From positions 11,871,501-11,935,500 of the forward strand of contig CATNEN010000003.1 in the NCBI GenBank assembly GCA_950097015.1: 64,000 nt of DNA. The letters run 5' to 3'. Positions 55,131 to 64,000 of the stretch are shown here, one piece after another. Positions within the stretch are counted from its first letter, which is position 1; every line of letters starts with the position of its first letter. The stretch is from Macrostomum hystrix (lineage: Eukaryota; Platyhelminthes; Macrostomidae). A program made the translations under genes and the position numbers. The notes beneath the pieces are model-generated. The model searched no databases, was not told where the DNA came from, and saw nothing but the letters and a program-made list of their open reading frames with translations.

Positions 55131-56234
55131 AGTACTTTAAGAGAAGTCTTTGCCCGACTGATAAAGGATGGATGAAGGGTCGATTGATCTAGACTATATT
55201 TAGGAAAAGAGGAAATAAATCAACTAGGCGAGTGCCAACTTCGTTTCTCTTCCTTCTGTGCCTTTCTGTGTGTATCTTAGGCTGTTTAGCTTAATGGCCA
55301 ATGGCGAGTCAGTCTTTGGCTATTTAGCTTTCACTCGCCCAGCGATATCTGATTGGCTACTAGTAGTTGTGGCTTCGTATTTTTCTTGTCCTCCCTAGTT
55401 GTTAATACACTTCCCCTATCCCTCTACCCAATGCTTTGCACTCCGTTCCGATCCTCAGTATAATTTAACGTGCCCATTTTTTCCCGTCGATCCCGAATTC
55501 ATCCTCTCCTTGGTTGTTGTACACTGATTCTTGTACGCGCGGATCTGGTATAGTACCATTCGAATACAAATTTTTAAAGCATAAATTTTCTATGTTTAAA
55601 ATGCGAAAAACAGAATTAATATTGTCATGAGTAAGTATTTGAGTTAAGTGTGTTCGTGTGTTGTTGTTGTGCAAGTTGTTTTAGTCAGTAAGTTATTGGC
55701 GGAGGAAGCAAGTGTTGGTCTGTTTCTTTTCTTTGAAGGATTTTTTCCTTTCCTCGCCTTTACATTTTTGCTTCCCTTTTTTCTGTAGCCAAATGCTCGT
55801 AGTTGTGGATGTTCTGCCTCTAAGAAGGGTATGCGGTGCAAAACGGTGGGGAGTCAGTATGCTTTACTACTGCATGTTGAACAATCTGTTATAAAGGGGT
55901 CTGTAAGATTTTTGTTGCTATGCAAGGGTTGATAAGTTCCACTGTTCCTTGCTTCTTATATCACCCTTAGCGGCGGTATTGTGTGGCATTTTCAATTTTT
56001 CACGGCATCCCTACCCGATATTAGCTTGAAAAGCATAGCATTTATTTTAACTTTAGTTAGTAAATACAATTTTTGTTCTAATGTCGCTTATACTATGTAA
56101 CTTATGTAACCTATGTAGCTCGTATTGCATAATTTGTTTACTAATAATAAATTAAATTTCCACAATGTTCCTTAGGATTGTAGCTTATCAAACTCACTCA
56201 TTTGCTAGCCAATGCAATAAAGTAGAAATCAAAA
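55131..56234. other. No gene seen
   Basis: Intergenic DNA; short low-complexity open frames only. Confidence 0.5.
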
Positions 56235-56830
56235 TTCTTCGAAATCCAAGTTCGTCGAAATCCCAGTTTATCGAAATCCCAGTTTATCGAAATCCCAGTT
56301 TATCGAAATCCCAGTTTATTGAAATCCCAGTTTATCGAAATCCCAGTTTATTGAAATCCCAGTTTATCGAAATCCCAGTTTATTGAAATCTCAGTTTATC
56401 GAAATCCCAGTTTATCGAAATCCAAGTTGGTCGAAATCCAAGTTGGTCGAAATCCAAGTTTATTGAAATCCAAGTTGGTCGAAATCCCACTTTATCGAAA
56501 TCCCAGTTTATCGAAATCTCAGTTTATCGAAATAAAAGTTTATCGAAATCCAAGTTGGTCGAAATCCCAGTTTATCGAAATCCCAGTTTATCGAAATCCA
56601 AATTGGTCGAAATATCAGTTTATCGAAATCCCAATTGGTCGAAATTCCACCAGTTAATCAAAATCCCAGTTTTTTGAAAACCTCTTGACAAAATCCCAGT
56701 TACTCGAAATCCCATTTCGTCACAGTTGGTTCAAATTTCGATTTGTCGAATTCCCAGCTGGTCTAAATCCCTATTAATCGAAATTCCTCTTAGTCTAAAT
56801 CCTAGTTAATAAAAATCTTAACTTGTAGAA
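56235..56830. repeat. 16-bp minisatellite upstream of PMCA
   Basis: Unit cgaaatcccagtttat with a cgaaatccaagttggt variant, about 30 recognisable copies, degenerating after 56650. It lies about 0.5 kb upstream of the PMCA leader exon. Confidence 0.93.
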
Positions 56831-57298
56831 ATTTCATCCAGCTTCGAAGTCACGATTGATTGACTAGACAAGACTTGATTTACACGCAGGGCATAGCTAG
56901 TTATGCAGCATAGCCACTGGAAACAATAATGTTTTTGGCTTAGAAAATTGCCTTTAACTTTCACAACTGTCGAATTAAAAAATTTTGAATTTTAATCATA
57001 AGTACAGCTTTGATAAATATTTCAGTAAAAACTGTATGAATTCTCGCTTAAATGCCAAAGTTTATGTGTACCTATATACAGAAATAAAAGGTTAATGTAA
57101 ATTTAGCTTCTTCCTGTGTATTAATTAGTATTAGGCTAAGTTAAATTTAGAAAATTATTAAAGTTCTACGTAAGTGAATTAAGAAATTTCAAGCGTATGT
57201 CTTAACAGTGCAGTGAATATTTAGTTTTCTATAAATAACAATTTCGGTTTTAGAGGCAGTAGATATATTTAATCACACAATTATCAAATGCGTTGCAG
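56831..57298. other. AT-rich flank with probable leader-exon acceptor
   Basis: Ends with tgcgttgcag, a good acceptor 66 bp before the PMCA start codon, which implies an upstream non-coding exon that I cannot place. Confidence 0.45.
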
Positions 57299-57364
57299 GG
57301 TCTCTGCACTGAAAATCAACGACTAAAACAATAAGATTGTCAAATAATTCGAAAGAGCTAAGCC

Positions 57365-60300
57365 ATGGCATCACCGGATAGCTCGGGAGCCGCCAATCAG
57401 TACGGCTGCTCAATGAAAGAACTCAAAGAACTCATGGAGGTGCGCGGCGCCGAGGCGGTGGCAAAAATTGTCGAAACTTACGGCGGTACCGAGGGCCTCT
57501 GCCGAAGGCTCAAGACTTCGCCCCAGAGTGGTGAGTTCAATTCTTAGCTGATGTGTTCAACAGTCATTCACCAGTCTCTACGAGTAATTATCATTCACCA
57601 GCTCTAATTAGCATTCACTAATATCTAATTGGCATTCACCAATCTGTAATAAGCATTAATTAATCTCTAATTGGCATTCACCAATCTCTAATTGGCATTC
57701 ACCAATCTCTAATCGGCATTCACCAATCTCTAATTGGCATTCACCAATCTCTAATTGGCATTCACCAATCTCTAATTGGCATTCACCAATCTCTAATTGG
57801 CATTCACCAATCTCTAATTGGCATTCACCAATCTCTAATTGGCATTCACCAATCTCTAATTGGCATTCACCAATCTCTAATCGGCATTCACCAATCTCTA
57901 GTTGGCATTCACCAATCTCTCATTGGCATTCACCAATCTCTAATTGGCATTCACCAATCTCTAATTGGCATTCATCAATCTCTAATTGGCATTCATCAAT
58001 CTCGGCACTCATCAATCTCTAATTGGCATTCACCAATCTCTAATTGGCATTCATCAATCTCTAATTGGCATTCACCAATCTCTAATTGGCATTCACCAAT
58101 CTCTAATTGGCATTCACCAATCTCTAATTGGCATTCATCAATCTCTAATTGGCATTCACCAATCTCTAATTGGCATTCACCAATCTCTAATTGGCATTCA
58201 CCAATCTCTAATTGGCATTCATCAATCTCTAATTGGCATTCACCAATCTCTAATTGGCATTCACCAATCTCTAATTGGCATTCACCAATCTCTCATTGGC
58301 ATTCATCAATCTCTAATTGGCACTCACCAATCTCTAATTGGCATTCACCAATCTCTAATTGACATTCACCAATCTCTAATTGGCATTCATCAATCTCTAA
58401 TTGGCATTCACCAATCTCTAATTGACATTCATCAATCTCTAAATGGCATTCATCAATCTCTAACTGGCATTCATCAATCTCTAATTGGCATTCATCAATC
58501 TCTAATTGGCATTCACCAATCTCTAATTGGCATTCACCAATCTCTAATTGGCATTCACCAATCTCTAATTGGCATTCACCAATCTCTAATTGGCATTCAT
58601 CAATCTCTAATTGGCATTCACCAATCTCTAATTGGCATTCACCAATCTCTAATTGGCATTCACCAATCTCTAATTGGCATTCATCAATCTCTAATTGGCA
58701 TTCACCAATCTCTAATTGGCATTCACCAATCTCTCATTGGCATTCATCAATCTCTAATTGGCACTCACCAATCTCTAATTGGCATTCACCAATCTCTAAT
58801 TGGCATTCACCAATCTCTAATTGGCATTCATCAATCTCTAATTGGCATTCATCAATCTCGGCACTCATCAATCTCTAATTGGCATTCACCAATCTCTAAT
58901 TGGCATTCACCAATCTCTAATTGGCATTCACCAATCTCTAATTGGCATTCACCAATCTCTAATTGGCATTCACCAATCTCTAATTGGCATTCACCAATCT
59001 CTAATTGGCATTCATCAATCTCTAATTGGCATTCACCAATCTCTAATTGGCATTCACCAATCTCTAATTGGCATTCATCAATCTCTAATTGGCATTCACC
59101 AATCTCTAATTGGCATTCACCAATCTCTAATTGGCATTCACCAATCTCTAATTGGCATTCATCAATCTCTAATTGGCATTCACCAATCTCTAATTGGCAT
59201 TCACCAATCTCTAATTGGCATTCACCAATCTCTAATTGGCACTCACCAATCTCTAATTGGCATTCACCAATCTCTAATTGACATCCATCAATCTCTAATT
59301 AGCATTCACCAATCTCTAATTGACATCCATCAATCTGTAATTGGCATTCACCAATCTCTAATTGGCATTCACCAATCTCTAATTGACATTCATCAATCTC
59401 TAATTAGCATTCACCTAACTCTAATTATTTTTCATCAATATTTTACTATCATTCACCAATATCAAATTATCATTCATTAATCTTCAGTTATTATTCCCTA
59501 ATCTCAAATCGTGATATATTAATATTTTGGAGTGATTCACTTATCTATAATAATGATTCACTGAACTTTAATAGTGATTTACTTATCTCCAATTAACACA
59601 AATAAGAAAGAATCTATATTTTAATCTATAATTAATTGTGTCGCAAAAGTCACTGAGAAAGCCAGATTCTAACTGATGAAAACTAACGATTAATGTGTGT
59701 TTCCGTACTTTACCTAATATATAGTTTAATCTATTAGTTCTTTCTTACACTATTTTTTTCGATCGGTTTATACCGTCTTCAAAAAAGTACAAAAAAGTTC
59801 TGCTTTGCTCAGTGATGCAAATAATTGGTTGGCAGAAAAGTAAAGCTAGCATAGTATTATCATTGAGCCGTGTTTTGATGCACTCACTAAACTCACCGCT
59901 TTTCTAGTTGTCATCAGCAGCGTTTGCTCTCGTGTTTTTTTTTCAGTGCGAATGCGTTTGGGTTCACTACTATTGAATGCATTGATGCATAATAATCGAT
60001 TTCCTCTTCTTAGCAGCAAAAATGCTGTTTTATGTTTATATTGACTGGCTTCTGTCGTAGCCTGCCTGGCAACTCGCTTTCCTGTAGGGATTAGGTTAAT
60101 ACGTTTATTAGTCTGCTAGAGTGACCGAGTGTGCAGTTGGTCTGGCTGAGAAATATGTAGGATTTTATAGTATTCGTATTAGTACAATGCAATATTATTA
60201 ATTTCCTATTCAACTTCTTGAATCCTTTTATTTAAGGCATCATTTATTATGAAGGCTTTATGTTTCAAAAGAAGATAATGTTACTATAATCCCTCACATT

Positions 60301-62282
60301 ATCCTCTACACTTTCTCTCCCCTTTATCCCATTAATTCTCCTCTACACACCCAATTCTCCCCTTTATCCCATTAATTCTCCTCTACACACCCGATTCTCC
60401 CTTTTATCCCAATAATTCTCCTCTATACTCCCGATCCTCCCCTTTATCCCATTAATTCTCCTCTATACTCCCAATCCTCCCCTTTATCCCATTAATTCTC
60501 CTCTACACTCCCAATCCTCCCTTTTATCCCATTAATTCTCCTCTATACTCCCGATCCTCCCCTTTATCCCATTAATTCTCCTCTACACTCCCAATCCTCC
60601 CTTTTATCCCATTAATTCTCCTCTACACTCCCAAATTCTCCCCTTTTTCTCATTGCCCCTCCTCTACACACCCGATTCTCCCCTTTATCCCATTAATTCT
60701 CAATTGTTTTTTTCATTGTTTTATCCCACTCTGTTCACAAAATTATATTCGAAAAGAAATTAGAATAATTTAATCTCATTACCAGACCCGTATTTTGTTG
60801 GATTCAATGCCTAGATTAAATTTCATTGAAATAAAAAAGGGGATTTAATGACTGCGTTGAGTCTTATTTCTGGAATTATCGAAAATACAGATTGATAAGC
60901 CAACTGTCTGAAACACGACCTTACATCAAAACAACAGGGAACTGTAATTGGACCCGCATTTAAATCCCAGCCGACGACGTGAAAGCCTACAATAAAGACG
61001 GTCGAAAATAGGATTTTTTGTTAGGTCTTATCTAGAAATTGAAGGAGTCTTTTAATTATATCTCCCATGTACCTGTCTTACTGAGATTTTCGTCTGCTAA
61101 TTACACTGAAAGGATTGATGACGGGAAGCCAAGTGCTTTGAGACTGGCAAGAAAGACACAGGAACACAAACACAGACAGACACAAGCTGGAACATGAATA
61201 AACCAGTCTTTCTTTCCTTTTGTGTCTTCAATGATGATCCTTTGGATGAGATAGGAACGATTTGGTACTTTCATAGGGAAATAATTCCGTTTTTTAGAAC
61301 ACTAGTGTAGTGTAGAACAAAGAGCAAAATCAAAGTAAAATATACCCGATTCTTAGCTGAAGGCGCAAGTCTATGGATATTAATATGAATATTCAAGTTA
61401 TGAATATCATAGTTACTTTTTTGAAACAGTTTTAATCTCATCTGTTAGTTTTCTTATCTAGCTGTCTGTTATCTTATCTAGCTGTCTGTTATCTTATCTA
61501 GTTGTCTGTTATCTTATCTAGTTGTCTGTTTTCTAATCTAGCTGTCTGTTATCTTATCTAGCTGTCTGTTATCTTATCTAGCTGTCTGTTATCTTATCTA
61601 GCTGTCTGTTATCTTATCTAGCTGTCTGTTATCTTATCTAGCTGTCTGTTATCTTGTCTAGCTGTCTGTTATCTTATCTAGTTGTCTGTTATCTTATCTA
61701 GCTGTCTGTTATCTTATCTAGCTGTCTGTTATCTTATCTAGCTGTCTGTTATCTAATCTAGTTGTCTGTTATCTTATCTAGCTGTCCGTTATCTTATCTA
61801 GCTGTCTGTTATCTTATCTAGTTGTCTGTTATCTTATCTAGTTGTCCGTTATCTTATCTAGCTGTCTGTTTTCTTATCTAGCTGTCTGTTATCTTATCTA
61901 GCTGTCTGTTATCTTATCTAGCTGTCTGTTATCTTAACTAGCTGTCTGTTTTCTAATCTAGCTGTCTATTATATTATCTAGCTCTTTGTTTTCCTACCTG
62001 TGTATGTATGTCTCTTTGTCTCTCTGATTATTGTAAATGAATCACAAGTGATCACAAGTGAATAGCATCGCAAAGTATAAAGTTTCCTTTATTTAACAAC
62101 ATTCACAGGTATCAATTCGAACGAAACAGAGCGCCGTCGCCAGGTATTCGGAGCCAATGTTATTCCACCGAAGCGGCCCAAGACATTCCTGCAATTGGTA
62201 TTCGAAGCTATGCAGGACTACACTCTAATTATGTTGATTGTGTGCGCTGTGGTCTCATTGTCCATCTCCGTCTATCAGATGT
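57365..62282 (+). CDS. ATP2B: Plasma-membrane Ca2+-transporting ATPase, N-terminal exons
   Basis: Two exons join in phase: 57365-57530 (start ATG in agccATGG context) and 62109-62282 (gt donor at 62283), giving the first 113 residues of a P2B-type Ca2+ pump. Exon 1 reads [19 protein letters not shown] and the family block LCRRLKTSP. Exon 2 holds [20 protein letters not shown] and [16 protein letters not shown], then hydrophobic TM1 ([15 protein letters not shown]). These match the conserved N-terminus of animal PMCA, which exports cytosolic Ca2+ using ATP. The rest lies beyond the right edge. Intron 1 (4.6 kb) and intron 2 carry four large tandem arrays. Confidence 0.93.
57555..59480. repeat. 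21-bp minisatellite in PMCA intron 1
   Basis: About 92 copies of a 21-bp unit (attggcattcaccaatctct plus a). A distinctive 16-bp deleted unit (atctcggcactcatca) occurs at about 58000 and 58856, exactly 40 full units plus one short unit apart (856 bp); a ctcattgg...ggcactcacc pair recurs 441 bp apart (21 units). The array reads as an open GIHQSLI frame that is not a gene. Confidence 0.97.
60290..60700. repeat. 40-bp minisatellite in PMCA intron 1
   Basis: About ten copies of a 40-bp pyrimidine-rich unit (attctcctctacactcccaa followed by tcctcccctttatcccatta). Confidence 0.93.
61441..61990. repeat. 20-bp minisatellite in PMCA intron 1
   Basis: About 27 copies of tagctgtctgttatcttatc, ending about 120 bp before exon 2. 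Each unit contains two overlapping ttatct (GATA-type) motifs. Confidence 0.96.
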
Positions 62283-62319
62283 GTGAGTTTTCGTTTTTAT
62301 TTTATAATTCTCGATTACA

Positions 62320-63185
62320 ATCTAATGGAAAATAGATCAAGTTAGATTCTAGATAGATCAGGTTAGAATCTAGATAGATCCGGTTAGAATCTAGATAGAT
62401 CAGGTTAGAATCTAGATAGATCAGGTTAGAATCTAGATAGATCAGGTTTGAAACAAGATAGATCAGGTTAGAATCTAGATAGATCAGGTTTGAATCTAGA
62501 CAGATCAGATTTCAATGTAGATAGATCAGGTTTCAATGTAGATAGATCAGGTTAGAATCTAGATAGATCAGGTTAGAATCTAGATAGATCCGGTTAGAAT
62601 CTAGATAGATCCGGTTTCAATCTAGATAGATCAGGTTAGAATCTAGATAGATCAGGTTTGAATCTAGATAGATCAGGTTTGAATCTAGATAGATCAGGTT
62701 AGAATCTAGATAGATCAGGTTTGAATCTAGATAGATCAGGTTAGAATCTAGATAGATCAGGTTTGAATCTAGATAGATCAGGTTAGAATCTAGATAGATC
62801 AGGTTAGAATCTAGATAGATCAGGTTAGAATCTAGATAGATCAGGTTTGAATCTAGATAGATCCGGTTTCAATCTAGATAGATCAGGTTAGAATCTAGAT
62901 AGATCAGGTTTGAATCTAGATAGATCAGGTTAGAATCTAGATAGATCAGGTTAGAATCTAGATAGATCAGGTTTGAATCTAGATAGATCAGGTTTGAGTC
63001 TAGATAGATCAGGTTTGAATCTAGATAGATCAGGTTTGAATCTAGATAGATCAGGTTAGAATCTAGATAGATCAGGTTAGAATCTAGATAGATCAGGTTA
63101 GAATCTAGATAAATCAGGTTTGAATCTAGATAGATCCGGTTTCAATCTAGATAGATCAGGTTTGAATCTAGATTGATCATATCTA
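62320..63185. repeat. 21-bp minisatellite in PMCA intron 2
   Basis: About 41 copies of a 21-bp unit (gaatctagatagatcaggtt plus a or t), starting about 40 bp after the exon 2 donor. Confidence 0.96.
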
Positions 63186-63655
63186 GATATATCTAAAATC
63201 ATATCTGAATCTAGATAATGTCTCGAGTGAATACCAGAGTAGAATAATGTGATTTAGATAGGAAGAATCTAGGTAGATCACTGTTTTTAGTACATTAAAT
63301 ATTATTATATTTTTCGGATTGTAAAGTACAAGTACAAGTGCAAACGCTGCATGGCTAGAATATTAACTGACAGATTTGCATAATACGCTTTTACATGGAT
63401 CAGTTACAACTCTTCATTAGAATTAAGTCAGATTTAGATTTTTTTTTAGCTAGCTCCCAATTCTCAACAAGATATCGGGTGCATTTGATTTGCCTTAGGT
63501 GAATATCGGGCCCAATGATATTAATGATTCTACTCAATTTTACAGTCTGCTCCCTTAGGGATTAATACACTTGTGTTCTCTCTCTATCTTCTTTCTTAGA
63601 ATATTATAATGAACGCGTGTATTCAGCAACTTATACTAGAATGGTTGTAATGCAC
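63186..63655. other. PMCA intron 2, unique part
   Basis: AT-rich intronic sequence between two minisatellites; no exon recognised. Confidence 0.5.
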
Positions 63656-64000
63656 AGACACAGCTCCGACGTGTTAGACACAGCTCCGACATGTTAGACA
63701 CAGCTCCGACATGTTAGACACAGCTCCGATATGTTAGACACAGATCCGATATGTTAGACACAGCTCCGATATGTTAGACACAGCTCCGACATGTCAGACA
63801 CAGCTCCGACATGTTAGACACAGCTCCGACATGTCAGACACAGCTCCGACATGTCAGACACAGCTCCGACATGTTAGACACAGCTCCGACATGTTAGACA
63901 CAGCTCCGATATGTTAGACACAGCTCCGATATGTTAGACACAGCTCCGACTTGTCAGACACAGCTCCGACATGTTAGACACAGATCCAACATGTTAGACA
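63656..64000. repeat. 20-bp minisatellite cut by the right window edge
   Basis: At least 17 copies of ttagacacagctccgacatg with gatatg and gtcaga variants. Presumably still in PMCA intron 2. Confidence 0.96.

Noticed and set aside
57986-59480. Long GIHQSLI-repeat ORFs
   Set aside because: A 21-bp unit (seven codons) without stops, inside PMCA intron 1.

Overview
The window is metazoan nuclear DNA. Protein-coding exons carry GT/AG introns, and the recognisable genes are animal ones: RPL3, UFD1, a KIAA2013/DUF2152 membrane protein, two angiotensin-converting-enzyme (ACE) paralogs, an ankyrin plus Mab-21/cGAS-like gene, and the 5' end of a plasma-membrane Ca2+-ATPase (PMCA). It is clearly an invertebrate, perhaps a lophotrochozoan, but the sequence alone does not fix the phylum. 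Genes take up a minority of the 64 kb. The rest is AT-rich intergenic DNA, more than fifteen tandem-repeat arrays and a varied set of small transposable elements.

Layout. 0-9.4 kb: a 31-bp satellite with a 310-bp higher-order repeat, CTAT and CAG microsatellites, a CT-rich tract, a 5'-truncated LINE fragment with an RNase H domain, a 2-kb 16-bp minisatellite and a 44-bp repeat. 9.4-15.1 kb: AT-rich DNA with one tRNA-derived SINE, one unassigned 3'-terminal exon and decayed Harbinger parts (DDE nuclease C-terminus and the MYB/SANT partner). 15.9-22.9 kb: a compact, minisatellite-free block, KIAA2013 homolog, RPL3 and UFD1, all on the + strand. 24.6-27.4 kb: the ankyrin/Mab-21 gene, with two frameshifts in its ankyrin exon. 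29-31.6 kb: three tandem paralogous Gln-rich ORFs, with a 940-bp solo LTR (4-bp target duplication) between the second and third. 32.3-46.9 kb: two head-to-head single-domain ACE genes with nearly identical exon lengths, whose introns are filled with different minisatellites. 47-57.3 kb: gene-free, with SINEs and two MITEs whose terminal inverted repeats and target-site duplications can be read directly. 57.3-64 kb: coding exons 1 and 2 of PMCA, separated and followed by large 20-, 21- and 40-bp arrays; the gene runs off the right edge.

The genes do not form one pathway. The housekeeping block serves translation (RPL3) and ubiquitin/p97-dependent degradation (UFD1). The ACE pair are secreted or membrane-attached zinc metallopeptidases. 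Both keep the zinc site but have lost two of the three residues that hold the substrate C-terminal carboxylate in mammalian ACE, so their specificity may differ from classical ACE. The ankyrin/Mab-21 gene belongs to the nucleotidyltransferase superfamily that includes cGAS-like receptors. The strongest genome-scale signal is that homologous introns of the two ACE copies, and successive PMCA introns, each carry a private minisatellite, mostly with a 20-22-bp period.
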